Below, in pieces: positions 1 through 9,720 of a stretch of DNA of 64,000 nt; the stretch's first letter is position 1; each line of letters opens with the position of its first letter. The stretch is from Heliocidaris tuberculata (Eukaryota > Echinodermata > Echinoidea > Camarodonta > Echinometridae). The notes beneath the pieces were generated by a model that made no database searches, had not been told where the DNA came from, and saw only the letters and a program-made list of their open reading frames with translations. The stretch covers positions 9,559,429 to 9,623,428 of the forward strand of contig CM046833.1 of NCBI GenBank assembly GCA_025618425.1, in the 5' to 3' direction. The translations under genes were made by a program, and so were the position numbers.

Positions 1-796
1 ATGCAAATGATATGAAAAATTGTCAAAGCTCTTCAGGTAGTGTTCATTAGCCGCATTGGTTCATTTGACTCAGCACTTGTTTTTAGCACCCATTTCTTCT
101 GCACCACACTTAAGGTGCTAAATTTAGCACGGCAGGTACACAAATACACTTTCACTTACCATTCTTGCTGCAGATGTATTGCATCATGCCATTGTGATAA
201 AACACTTGACAGTGACTATCCGACATAGCAATATCTATTGAAATGTTAATGTTTTCTGGATGGTGATTGACAAGTGATGTCAAAAGATGAATGTTGGCTT
301 TGCAGTTTTTTTTGTGGGCGGATCCCAGTGATCAGAAGAAAAAAAATACTGAAAAGTTATCATAAAATATATGACACATGTTTATATATTTTTGGCCACA
401 TAAATGATGATCAGGGTATCATAAATCAATAAAAGTCAACATGCATTTCCTTGGCATGGGCCCTTTAACTTCACCATTCTTGTTCCACCTCCCCCTCTCT
501 CTCTCCTCTGCTTTCCAGCATTCTCTTTGGTCTCCTTCTTCCCCCCAGGTGTCATTTACTCCTTCTCTACATTGCTCTCCTTATACTTGACAGCGTTACA
601 CCGTACGAAGAAAAAAATAAGAAAGGTACCGCAAAGAGGCATTCTCAGCAAGGAGACAATTGATGTCTTCTTCTCCTCTAGCCTCCTCTTATTTATTGAT
701 TGAGAAAGCCGAACACCAGTGATGCTGTTTTCTTGGCATCGAGGCCTCTTCTCGCTTAAAGGACCAGCCTCTTTACCGGAAGCGGTGGAACGTCGG
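1..796. other. No gene seen
   Basis: No open frame with a recognisable domain and no convincing exon pair is visible on either strand. The stretch is AT-rich with short T- and CT-rich runs (around 310 and 490-510). It is most likely intergenic or intronic DNA. Confidence 0.5.
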
Positions 797-910
797 GCTC
801 GGACAATGAGTGTGTGTGTGTGTGTGTGTGTGGGGAGGGGGGGGGGGGACCTTTTGTACGCCAAACAAGCGTTGCCCCCCCCCACACACACACACTTCTG
901 TTGTCCGAGG
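797..910. repeat. Foldback repeat with GT and CA microsatellite arms
   Basis: The left arm (CTCGGACAATGAG followed by a GT run and a G run) is answered on the right by a C run, a CA run and the complement of CCTCGGACAACAG. The arms are imperfect inverted repeats around a spacer of about 20 bases. This looks like a small foldback MITE whose arms contain or became microsatellites. No target duplication was identified. Confidence 0.45.
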
Positions 911-1369
911 CCGCGCCTGCTCTTTACTCAGTAAAGGTTTTATAGAACAAATCTTTATCCTTACGCTTCAATAATTGAGCACTTGGGATTCGTGTAAAAA
1001 GTAGACATTGAAGTACTGTATGAAATAGCCTATAAGGGACACTTTCTGACCCTTTTCAACATGTAGAAAGATGAAATACATGTATGTATATAAAAACGTT
1101 TTGGAGACCTATGGAGTAACAATAATAACATAATGCTATTTGTGTCCTTTGTAATTTTGTTAAGCATATTAATGCTCTTTAGGGTTCCTTTTTATAATAT
1201 TTGAAACCAAAATAAAATAAAAGTGGGAAATTATTTCAAAACTGTCTATCGTAAGAAACAAAAGACCCCCCCCCCCCAACTCGTCTCTAATTACGCAGGC
1301 TGATCCGTTGAAACACGAGTCTTTAGCGTTACGAGAAAATCCCCTATGAAATCGTACGTTTCCTTTCAA

Positions 1370-1373
<4 letters not shown>

Positions 1374-1434
<61 letters not shown>
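1374..1434. repeat. (AT)n microsatellite
   Basis: About 30 uninterrupted AT dinucleotides. Similar tracts occur near 10649-10700, 12279-12331, 42271-42313 and 51421-51467. Confidence 0.95.
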
Positions 1435-1435
<1 letters not shown>

Positions 1436-1437
<2 letters not shown>

Positions 1438-1643
1438 TCCTCAAGTTGGCATTCAGGCTAGTTTTCAGGCACAAACCTTGGTCAGTCGTAAAAGAGTGTC
1501 TGCACTGTAAGACTACATTAGGCCATGTACTATAGCTGTTCTTGGCACCACCAGAAGGTAGCTGAATTAGGCTTCTCTCAAGTCCCAATGATTTTTCTGA
1601 TAATGTGTTAAATATAGGGTCTGTGCTTGCAGACTACATTCAG
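1436..1643 (-). mobile_element. LINE 3'-end remnant (matches 60660-60835)
   Basis: Read on the minus strand, this stretch closely follows the plus-strand sequence at about 60660-60835. Shared blocks include TGTAGTCTGCAAGCACAGAC, GAGAGAAGCCTAATTCA and CAGTGCAGACACTCTTTTAC. The copy at 60.6 kb lies directly after the C-terminal tail of a non-LTR reverse transcriptase, so this one is read as the 3' end of the same LINE family. Any translation of it is accidental. Confidence 0.6.
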
Positions 1644-1789
1644 GCCACTTTCATAAAATTATAATTTGACTTTCTCCTCATATTTTGTCAAGACAACAAC
1701 AACAGCAAATAACAACAACAACAACAAACACACAGATGCACAATTGATGTTTATGAAAGATTTTATTTTTAATAAAAGATTTTATTTTT

Positions 1790-2225
1790 CAGGACCGCTC
1801 TTTTTGTGGTTTAATGTCATTTTTCCGAAGGTTCATTACTCTAAAGGTTCGTTTTACCCCGAAAGTTTATAATTCCGAAGGTTCGTGATTCCGAAAATGA
1901 AATAGGGTACATATTTCCGCAAATGGAAGAGGTTCATAATTCCGAAAGTTTATAAATCCGAAAATGTAATAGAACACTACATCATTTTTCTGAATTACGA
2001 ACCTTAGGAATAATGAACCCTATATCGTTTTCGGAATTATAAACCCCTTTCCATTTTCGGAAATACGAACCCTATTTCATTCTCGAAAAATAAACCTTCG
2101 GAATAACTAACCTTCGGACTAATGCAGCATATGTTCGGAATTATGAACCCCTTTTCATTTTCGGAATTACGAACTTCCTATATAGTATGGGATATTCGGA
2201 TAAAAAAACCATTCGGAAACACGAG
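1790..2225. repeat. Cluster of TTCCGAA-type short repeats in both orientations
   Basis: Units such as TTCCGAAGGTTCGT, AATTCCGAAAATGAAATAGGG and their complements recur about every 25-40 bases, first in one orientation and from about 1990 in the other, so the whole folds back. A short related cluster lies at 24700-24770. No coding potential is visible. Confidence 0.6.
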
Positions 2226-2739
2226 TGCCCCCACCCCTTTTTGTGTGGTCATGTAATCTGCAATTGTACTTGGGGTGGTCAATTATTTCTTCCTTTACAT
2301 TTTGCTGCGGGTTCGATTACTGGTTGACGGTGAAGAATGATAACGCTTGTTGTAATCGTGAAATTCAAAATTTCACTTGTTAATTTGTTTGCTTGTCGGA
2401 AAATCAATGGCTAATTCGACGTGAACTTCGGCCCGAAACAACCATGAAATCAAGAATTGAATATGCAGGTAAACATCTGAACATGGCAATCATGAACAAA
2501 ATATTTTCATTCATGTTGATGCCAAGAACATTCAAGTGACAAAAGATGTAAGAAAGGAATCCATGGCATGCTTTAAAAGTATCCCTATTTCTTTATGACT
2601 ACCAGACCAAATCTGACGGGGTTTTCACTGACATGAAGAGAAATAATGGTAGTTTCATAGTCCAGTATGAATTTTCATGTTGAAGAACAATATCTTTCAT
2701 AATCGATACCCAAGTGGCAATGCCGATGTGTTTTGTGAG

Positions 2740-2880
2740 CCTCCCTTTAAGGAGGCCCGATGGTAGAGGCAGTGGTCTCGTAACTGGGTGACCGGGTTCG
2801 AAACCAAGTGGTACTCTTTCGTTTCTTTCACTATTGTAAGTTGTCAACTTTTATCCTGTTAATCTATATTTACATGTTTT
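2740..2880 (+). mobile_element. tRNA-derived SINE fragment (probable)
   Basis: A pol III-like A box (TGGTAGAGGCA, 2761-2771) and B box (GGTTCGAAACC, 2795-2805) lie at tRNA-like spacing, followed by an AT-rich tail. No complete cloverleaf closes, so it is called a SINE remnant and not a tRNA gene. Confidence 0.45.
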
Positions 2881-2884
2881 CTAT

Positions 2885-3137
2885 GGCCCGTATTCTGAAC
2901 TCTGGTTTAACTTAAACCACAGTCTAAGTGTGGTTTAAACGCAATCTAAAACTGCCCTTTGAACAAAAGTTTTATAAAAACACATTCTGAAATCCAGTTT
3001 AACTTAAACTGCAGTCTAATATGGCTTAACTTTGCACAGAAATTTAGACGGGACTTACGGTTTTAGTCAGTTTTAATTAAAGCTTTGGTTTAACTTAGAC
3101 TGGATTTTAAGTTAAACCGGAGTTCAGAATACGGGCC
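2885..3137. mobile_element. 253-bp foldback MITE
   Basis: The element begins GGCCCGTATTCTGAACTC and ends with the inverted copy, the complement of GGCCCGTATTCTGAACTC. The inverted repeats extend about 35 bases, into GGTTTAACTTAA. The flanking TAT on both sides could be a 3-bp target duplication. No coding capacity. The superfamily is not settled. Confidence 0.7.
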
Positions 3138-3718
3138 TATGTCTATAGGGACCCCCTCTGTAAAACAGCGTTGTTATGGCAACAACGCTGCGTAGGGCCA
3201 TCCCTCCCTCTTCTTTTTTAATCAGTTTGTTTTCATAATTGTGAATGTTTTATTATTTGCTGTTTTATTTGACGGAAAAAATACAATACAATACAATACA
3301 AAGGCATTAATCCTTATTACCAAGTCCCTCGGAGTGGACTTAAAACGGTCGGTCCCCTGCCCTTGTTGCTTACTTACAAGCATACACATGATTTCTTAGC
3401 AGTCAGGTAAAATAAACCATGAAAACCATCAACCTAAACCATCAACCCTTTTGGTGAATCTTCGTGGAAATGACTTCTGACATACGTACATTTAGGGGGG
3501 AAATGAAAAAAAAGGGGGGAAATTCCAAACAAAATTTATCAACAAAGCACATTTTCTTAAAAAGATGAACAATTTACTTTACTAGCAATATCAATGTATT
3601 TCATACTTAATTTGAATTGTAAAAAATTGTTTAAAACACGCTCCAAAGACAATCGAATGAGTTTCATTCCAAAAGGCGCTAAATCCACGTAAATTGAAAT
3701 TAAGAAAATTCCTGAAAC
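3138..3718. other. No gene seen
   Basis: Contains an (ATACA)n-like pentamer run at about 3280-3300 and AT-rich sequence. It lies beyond the likely 3' end of the minus-strand mosaic gene and may include its 3' untranslated region. Confidence 0.4.
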
Positions 3719-4056
3719 TCAGAATATATTGCTAGACTTTTTAAAACATGATGAAAATGATGTAGGCCTGTAGTAAAAGCAGAAGTAGGTGACTGCCCTT
3801 GGTGACTGTCCATTAGCAGTAGCAGGAGTATTTGATAGTCCTGTAGTAGTGACAGGAGCAGTTGGTTGCCCCGTAGTAGTAGCAGGAGTAGTTGATTGTC
3901 CTGTAGTAGTAGTAGTAGCAGGGGTTTGTGATTGTCCTGAAGTAGTAGCTGGATTAGTTGATTGCCCTGGAGTAGTAGGATGAGGAGTTCATTGTCCTGT
4001 AGTATTAGGACGAGTAGTTGATGATCCTGTAGTACTAGCAGATAAAGTTGATGATC
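3719..4056 (-). CDS. Candidate last exon of secreted mosaic gene: mucin-like Thr/Pro tandem repeats, with internal stop
   Basis: On the minus strand one frame reads about nine copies of a degenerate 10-residue unit, consensus GQSTTPATTT (30 bp), followed by a non-repetitive tail ending at TGA 3719-3721. An acceptor reading TTCCAATACAG just before 4056 gives a phase-1 start, matching the upstream exons. Thr/Ser/Pro repeats of this type are typical O-glycosylated mucin stalks of secreted or surface proteins. One TCA codon has become TGA (3989-3991). The repeat continues in the same frame on both sides of it, so the stop is probably a recent point change, an allele or a sequencing error. If real, it shortens the tail to about 20 residues. 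The acceptor is the least certain part, because AGGA recurs in each repeat unit. Confidence 0.45.
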
Positions 4057-4099
4057 CTGTATTGGAAGCAAGACTAGTTGATGATATTAAACTGATGAA

Positions 4100-4340
4100 A
4101 TTCTAAATGGCGATTGGAATAATTGATAACGGATCATACGGTAAATAGACTAAATGGCAAAATAAACTGATTAGACCAAATAACTAGTAGAAAAAAATGG
4201 TTATCTAAATTTCAGTTAGCCCTACTAAATATTGGATGAAACGCTGATGGGACAATATGTTGATTAGATCAGTTGTATAGTGGACAAACTGATATTAGAC
4301 CAAATGATGTTAAACTAATTGACAATTATACCAAAATGGC
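4100..4340. repeat. Degenerate minisatellite of GACCAAATGG-type units (intronic)
   Basis: Loosely repeated units of about 16 bp related to ATTAGACCAAATGGCA. They are the same type as the larger array at 48420-48785. This block lies in the intron between the somatomedin B exon and the mucin tail exon. Confidence 0.5.
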
Positions 4341-4360
4341 AATACACCATGAATACACAC

Positions 4361-4474
4361 CATTGGTGCAGAATTGGGCGTAATCGTAGCAGCAATCACC
4401 AGCACCTTGGCATATAAAATCGCAGAAACACCCTGACATGGAGCCACATTCACAGCACCCTCGGCAGGATGCAC
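4361..4474 (-). CDS. Somatomedin B domain exon of secreted mosaic gene
   Basis: A 114-bp exon with acceptor CTCTAG before 4474 and donor GTGTGT after 4361, phase 1-1 (38 codons). The peptide starts near SCRGCCECG and continues SGCFCDFICQGAGDCCYDYAQFC. It matches the somatomedin B pattern C-x2-4-C ... C-x-C-D-x2-C-x4-G-D-C-C-x-D-Y-x3-C. The eight canonical cysteines can be placed and two extra cysteines are present. Somatomedin B modules are compact disulfide knots in extracellular proteins such as vitronectin and ENPPs, where they bind proteins. The next exon upstream in the gene is the mucin linker (4907-5110) and the next downstream is the mucin tail. Symmetric phase 1 borders are typical of shuffled extracellular modules. 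Confidence 0.8.
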
Positions 4475-4906
4475 CTAGAGCAGAAAGATTGTGTCCAGGT
4501 ATCAATCATTGTACACGATACTAATCAAGACTTGTGTGTGCCGGCAAGCGAAGAATCACAAAATCAACCCTAGCCAATTTTAAGCAATTTGAAATTTCTC
4601 GCGCCTCTCATTGCACGAACACCCGCATACCCACTCACAATTTTTGTTGACAGGCCTGTTTAATTGTCGTGTTATAAACATGTATCATCAAAGGACAATT
4701 TTAGATAAATATACAATAGACATTTTCTTCTTGCACTCATCAACGTTTTATTCCTATGAGTGAAAGACGAAAAACTTCAGTGAGTATCCATTAGAAGTTA
4801 TTTCCAAATTACACCTTGAGTTTGTAGTACTAATGATCTCTTTACTCAACCTGCATTATGCAAAATGTTACCTAACAAGGTCATGCGTAAAAACTACTTT
4901 CAGTAC

Positions 4907-5110
4907 CCTCTGTAACAGCAGGTAAAATTGATGAACTTGTAGCACTGGCAGGAGTACATGATGGTCCTGTAGTAGTGGCTGGAGTAGTTGATGGTCCAGT
5001 AGTAGTAGCAGGAGTAGTTGATGATCCTGTTGTACTAGCAGGAGTAGTTGATTGTCCTGTACATATAGTAGCAGGAGTAGTTGAATATTCCGTTATACAA
5101 AAAGAAGTTG
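4907..5110 (-). CDS. Mucin-like Thr/Ser/Pro linker exon of secreted mosaic gene
   Basis: A 204-bp exon, acceptor GCATCAG before 5110 and donor GTACTG after 4907, phase 1-1 (68 codons, open throughout). It encodes an imperfect 10-residue repeat of the form GPSTTPATTT, giving a Thr/Ser/Pro/Gly-rich stretch with three cysteines. Such linkers are normally heavily O-glycosylated and extended. The repeat is the same family as in the downstream exon 3719-4056, so the two probably arose by exon or repeat duplication flanking the somatomedin B exon. Array length may vary between alleles. Confidence 0.65.
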
Positions 5111-5433
5111 CTGATGCAAAATAATAATAAACTCATCGATGTGGTATCCTTACCTGTTTTTTTTAACAGTTTCAAATGTTTAAAAAATGTAATTGAGTCT
5201 TAAGACCTACAGTCGGATATTGAAAACACCCGATTAGTTGCAAAATCGTAAATTCAGTCTTCTCATTCCATATCTAATTATATTGCAATTTATTTTCTAT
5301 TGGAATATAAGGGTCACGATTTCCTCTGAACATAAACATTTTTTTTTCTATTTTGAATCAAATTTCAGGTGTTCACACTAAAAAGAAAAAGAGAAAAGAG
5401 AAATGTAGGTTTCTGTTGTCATTGCGGACTTAC

Positions 5434-5538
5434 CTTGCTCACACCTCTCACCGCTATATCCGTCTGGACATGTACAGTTGAATCCTGTGTCGCTTTCCTG
5501 GCAGGTGCCTCCATTCATGCACGGGTTGGACAGACAAT
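5434..5538 (-). CDS. EGF-like domain exon of secreted mosaic gene
   Basis: A 105-bp exon with a strong donor (GAGCAAG|GTAAGT, 5433-5428 after the exon) and acceptor CTATCAAAG, phase 1-1 (35 codons). It encodes a complete EGF module with six cysteines in the order C-x4-C-x5-C-x8-C-x-C-x8-C (from CLSNPCMNGGTC to CPDGYSGERC). There is no obvious calcium-binding D-x-[DN]-E at the start beyond a single Asp, and the CxSNPCxNGGTC form resembles Notch/Delta-type EGF repeats. Reading on through the donor soon leaves the domain, which supports the exon border. Confidence 0.85.
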
Positions 5539-5859
5539 CTTTGATAGGAAAAAAATGCAGAGGAAGAAATATCTCTGCGACAGATAACAAGGCTTGGGCG
5601 ACGTCATATTGACTTTAAAAAGGCATGATAATTATGACTTAAAGAGAAAGTTAAGTTCAGGTAAAGGTGAAGAAAAAAAAAAGTACTGTCCCATGCGTTT
5701 ATACCCATGTGAGTTTTCAATGTTTTTCCCTGTATGTAAATTTTAAAATGAGTAAAACTAATTCAATTAAAGAAATAGAAATTCTGATGATTCCAAACCG
5801 TCAAAATACACAATTATTGTTCATATTCCAGAATCAAGCTTTCTCAATAACTTCTAGAT

Positions 5860-6133
5860 CAGGGGCGGCGCTACAGGGGGGGGGGGCAGAGGGGGCGACC
5901 GCCCCGCCCCCCTATGATTTTTCAAGTAGTGAAAAAAGAAAAAAAAGAAAAGAAAGAAGAAAAGGAGGAAAAAAAAAGGGAAGAAAAGGGAAGAAAGAAG
6001 AAAGCGGAGTATTAAAAAGAGAGGTCTTAAACATATAACTCTATTACCCCTGTTATTTAATGGAGAAAAAAAATATGACGTCATCTTTAGGTCGTCTTGC
6101 CCCTCCTATCAAAATACCCTGGCGCCGCCCCTG
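5860..6133. mobile_element. 274-bp hAT-type MITE with perfect 8-bp target duplication
   Basis: It begins CAGGGGCGGCGCTACAGGG and ends in the inverted copy (complement of CAGGGGCGGCGCCAGGG). Both sides carry the identical octamer TTCTAGAT (5852-5859 and 6134-6141). Eight-bp duplications and CAGGG ends fit the hAT superfamily. No transposase is present. It lies in the intron between the EGF exon and the 65-residue exon. Confidence 0.85.
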
Positions 6134-6289
6134 TTCTAGATTGTTTTTTTGTCATAATCATGATAATGGGCAATTTCAAGCAATAAAGGACATGAACCCC
6201 ACAATTTCAAATCTGTCTCATCATCTCAAATCTGGTGTCAAATTAATTGTAAATATCCAATTGTTCATAATCTGATAAAATGTTGATAT

Positions 6290-6740
6290 TTTCAAACTTA
6301 TGAATACTTAAAAATTGCATAAATGGTTAACGTAATCGTTAAATCAATAATTGATACCAATTATGTTAAATGGTAAAAGCAGGGTTAAGGTCGGCATACT
6401 AATATGGCATGTTTGCTGAAAAACACTTGATACACAAAGTTTAAGTAACACAGTAACCAAGAATAGCAGTAGTTTCTGTTCTGCATATTAAATCTTTCAT
6501 ACTTCAGTAACCTTGGAAACTATAACTCCCAAAAAAATTGTCATTCCGTAACGCCAAAAGCACATAATTTCAACAAAGATATTTTCACACTTATGAATAC
6601 CTAAACTTTGCATTGATGATTAACGTAATCTTTAAAATCAATAATTAATACCATTTAATTAATACCAATTGTAACAGAAGTGTAAAGGTCATACTAATAT
6701 GACTTGTTTGCTGAATTACACTTGATCGACAAAACGAGAC
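6290..6740. repeat. Diverged tandem duplication, unit about 295 bp
   Basis: The block at about 6290-6442 (ACTTATGAATAC..., GGTTAACGTAATC..., CATACTAATATGGCATG...) recurs in the same order at about 6585-6738 with substitutions and small indels. Both copies are intronic to the mosaic gene and noncoding. Confidence 0.6.
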
Positions 6741-6972
6741 CGAAAAAGCAAAATAATACATAAGGGAAGATAGAAAAAAATTAATGTCGGTCTCGTGTGC
6801 TCTCTCTCTCTCTACTATGATGACCCCGAAGCAATAAGCCAGTTCGTAATTAATGTATGGTAGTGACCCTGAAATGACTCCCAATTTGAACCCGCACGTG
6901 CATCTGTTTTGGTGGACGCGCTAAAATCATACTGGGTGCAAGCATTGTGGTGCGTACAAAATGACAGCATAT

Positions 6973-7009
6973 ATAAAGGTCAATTGTACTCGGTACAATT
7001 GACCTTTAT
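6973..7009. repeat. Perfect 16-bp hairpin
   Basis: ATAAAGGTCAATTGTA and its exact complement are separated by the 5-base spacer CTCGG. It is intronic. It could be a remnant of a foldback element or a structured RNA; nothing further supports a function. Confidence 0.7.
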
Positions 7010-7316
7010 CTGCACATGCGCAGATTGTAGTTAGGAACTGGCTTATTACGGTAGTAGCAAAATATACACATTTTTTTCAGATCTTCTTGGTATTATGAAC
7101 TGTAATAAATAAAGGGGAATTTTTATAACATGTGGTATAACGCAAATGACAAATATCCTTAATTGGGCGGGGAGATGTACTGCCACAAAGCAGAAAGTAT
7201 CCACTGTAAACGTCGCCACGAGTCGTTGCATTGCTTCACCCCTTGCGGCTACCCTGCCCATGACGAGCAATTGCAAAACCTACAAATATTCAAAGAGACA
7301 TATGGGCTTGTTTTAC

Positions 7317-7511
7317 CTGGTACTGCACAATGAAAGCGTTGGCCATGTGTAGGAATCCTGAAATTTGAAGGAAGATTTGCCAACCAACTCGGCTGAGATT
7401 TTACAGCCTTCCAGACGTATTGTATTTTTTCCCCATTTTCCAGAATGACTGTGCGACATACGCCTATCATTCGGGCACAAGGCTGGTCTACATTGACTGA
7501 TGCTTGAAGAG
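7317..7511 (-). CDS. 65-residue exon of secreted mosaic gene, domain not recognised
   Basis: A 195-bp exon with acceptor TTTTTCAG before 7511 and donor CCAG|GTAAAA, phase 1-1 and open throughout. The peptide includes VDQPCARMIGVCRTVILENG, then WKAVKSQPSWLANLPSNF and HGQRFHCAVPG. It has three cysteines, two tryptophans and alternating hydrophobic positions, like one half of a beta-sandwich or sushi-like extracellular module, but I do not recognise a family. Phase, strand and position (1.8 kb upstream of the EGF exon) place it in the same mosaic gene. Confidence 0.6.
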
Positions 7512-7559
7512 CTGAAAAATCGAAGGAAAGGGAATGTATTAAAGGGAAGCTTGAGTTCC

Positions 7560-7865
7560 GGGAAAGGTAAAAAATAATTTTTGAGCTTTCTCATTCTTAT
7601 TATGTTAGCTTGGAAGATTACAATAGTAGATATGTCCCCTGAAAAGGATTGCTCTTCAAATGCCCTCACATTCAAAATATGACAAGAAACAGTTAAAATG
7701 TTCTGGCCGAACATTTGTGTGTAGTCCAACATACACATTTCTGTGTGCAGTGCATGTGACTCTTGGCAGAATTGAGTCATTTTCTTATCATTTTAGTGAT
7801 TCCAAAACCTTACAGCATACAACAATTCTTATGTCTATATAATCAACCTTTCCCAATTGCAAATA
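7560..7865. repeat. Dispersed repeat, copy 1 (copy 2 at 60240-60470 and 61570-61635)
   Basis: Blocks such as TCAAATGCCCTCACATTCAA, CGAACATTTGTG and CACATTTCTGTGTGCAGTGC recur in the same order near 60290-60400. The end, ATCAACCTTTCCCAATTGC, recurs near 61618. The family is unidentified and no coding frame is conserved. It lies just upstream of the 65-residue exon. Confidence 0.6.
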
Positions 7866-8783
7866 TTTCAATTTTTATGGATGTGATAATAAAGAAGCTC
7901 TCCCTTGTACTGAAATAAGTTACAATAATGATGATTTTACATGTTCCATAAGGAGTCAAACCATGTTTTACATTATTGAAGCAAAAATTGAAATATATGA
8001 TATTTCATATAATAAAATACATAAGGAAAAGTGAGGGTGTGACATCATCGGTTCACTCATTTGCATACCGCCCATGTTATGCATATCACTGTTTCAAGAA
8101 ATAATGCAAAACTTCAAAATGCCGTAACTTTATTATTTTACATCCGATTTCAATAATATTTTTTTACTGTTATGCTTGTTTAATTTTACTCTATTTTATT
8201 CAAATCACCTTTATATTAGTGTGGACTTGGCCTTTAAATTAAGAAATTAAGAATAAATTACAGTTAACATAATTTTGTATGCGTTCAACCCGGGGGAGCT
8301 AACCAAAATTTGATGCAAAACAAGCACACCAAATAAACAATAACCCAAACAGATGCAAATATGAATCTGAAAACGTTCATCTTTACACGTAGTACCCTCT
8401 CAGGTTTGCAGGTTTGCACTATGGACGGAGCCTGACTTTAGCACTAATAATGAATGGGGGAAAACATTCATAAGAACGGAAGGGGAAAAGAACATGGATA
8501 AGAACGGATAATTCCTGTGGCCAGTATCCATCGTGCTTGATTGACAGAGCATTAACCCCAATGATTTTATCGTACAAGTGTGATCGTATTCATCGCATTA
8601 TCGTTATAGTAACATTGTATATAGGTTATTGTTATCGTTAAAGTCTGACCAAGCCTTAATATTGCAGAATGTGAAGGCCTGGTCCGACCTCAACAATAAC
8701 GATATGACGTTTCATACCTCAGTTGTTTCGAACTCAAATTGTGAATTCTATTTTCATTAATCAGTTGTTGATTTTGAGCTTAC
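7866..8783. other. Intron sequence, no further exon seen
   Basis: AT-rich DNA between the candidate signal-peptide exon and the 65-residue exon. No exon with usable splice sites and no recognised repeat was found. Confidence 0.4.
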
Positions 8784-8838
8784 CTGCTGCCGGCAATAGT
8801 ATGTTGAAGATGAAGAAATTGGTTTTCCAAGAGATGAG
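8784..8838 (-). CDS. Possible signal-peptide exon of secreted mosaic gene
   Basis: A short block flanked by TTTCAACAG (acceptor) and GCAG|GTAAGC (donor) gives, in the frame that ends in phase 1, LISWKTNFFIFNILLPAAG. This is a hydrophobic core followed by small residues, as in the end of a signal peptide, and it joins in phase to the next exon. There is no ATG in frame within the exon or before an upstream stop, so the start codon would lie in an earlier exon that I did not find. Evidence is limited to splice-site quality, phase and hydrophobicity. Confidence 0.35.
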
Positions 8839-8984
8839 CTGTTGAAAGGGAAAGGAAATGAGTGATGTACAGAAGGTATCAAATCGTAATTAATTTTGGG
8901 GGTAAAATCCTCCAAAATGATATTTGTACCTTAATTGGTATATAGGAGCGTTGTGCTATTGTGGAAGTTTTAACGTGTATTGTC

Positions 8985-9065
8985 ATCATTGTTGATGGCT
9001 CTTGGCTCTCATACCATGATCACATTAGGTTCTGAGTTCGATCCCTGCTTGGTGCTTACATCGTT
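8985..9065 (+). mobile_element. Possible degenerate tRNA-derived SINE
   Basis: A B-box-like stretch (GAGTTCGATCCCTG, 9034-9047) follows a weak tRNA-like 5' half. The A box is poor. It is too degenerate for a tRNA gene. Confidence 0.3.
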
Positions 9066-9176
9066 GAAGTAAGTATACAAGGTATTACACACATCTGTCC
9101 ATCTAGAATCTAGACCCATTATGTACATGCATATTGCATTTGGCAAAGATAGGGTAATAATAATTGCATCGCCCTT

Positions 9177-9720
9177 AATCCTAAGTTACACGAGACATGC
9201 TATAAGAGTAAAACCGGCCGCAGTCCTCCGACATCCACTGGTCGGTAGTCAGTTGTTAGAAGTCGCATGAAGGTTTTTGGCACCCTTTTAAAAGATTGTT
9301 AATGGTCGGCGACTTGTTTTTCGGAGCATTCTGTTGTATTGGGGCTAACCCTCAATACTAAGTCGCACTAGGCATATTTGACCGGTTGCCGACTTCCGAC
9401 AACCACAGGTCAGTACTGTCTGATAGCGGAAAGAGGTTTCTGTAAGTCTTTGAAAGGTTGTCAGCGGTTGGCGACTTGTTTTGGGGACATTTTGGTCGAG
9501 GGAGGTTTAAAATACATTTGCCGACCAAACTGGTTGTGGAGACGTTTTGGTTTTCAAAGGGTGGGCGACAGTTCCGTGACTGATCGCCTACTGATCGCTA
9601 GTGCTCGTCAACCATCGGCGAGCGGATTTGGGTTGAAAATGAGGTCGACGGTTAATATCCAAATAATGAACGACCAGTGCATTTAGATGAATTTTCGAAC
9701 GTTGGCCGAACACCGTCAAA
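9177..9720. repeat. Ancient repeat with two diverged internal copies
   Basis: Motifs such as GGTCGGYGACTTGTTTT with a nearby GGAGCATTYTG recur about 150 bases apart (around 9310 and 9465), and GGTCAGTA/GGTCGGTAGTCAG-like blocks precede each. It is probably an old transposon. No protein similarity was recognised. Confidence 0.35.

Noticed and set aside
1169..1588. 139-codon minus-strand frame
   Set aside because: Contains a long Ile-Tyr run from the (AT)n tract and LINE 3' untranslated sequence.
3700..4071. Leu/Gln-rich 123-codon minus-strand frame
   Set aside because: It is an alternative frame of the Thr/Pro minisatellite; the Thr/Ser/Pro frame matches the upstream mucin exon in phase and composition.
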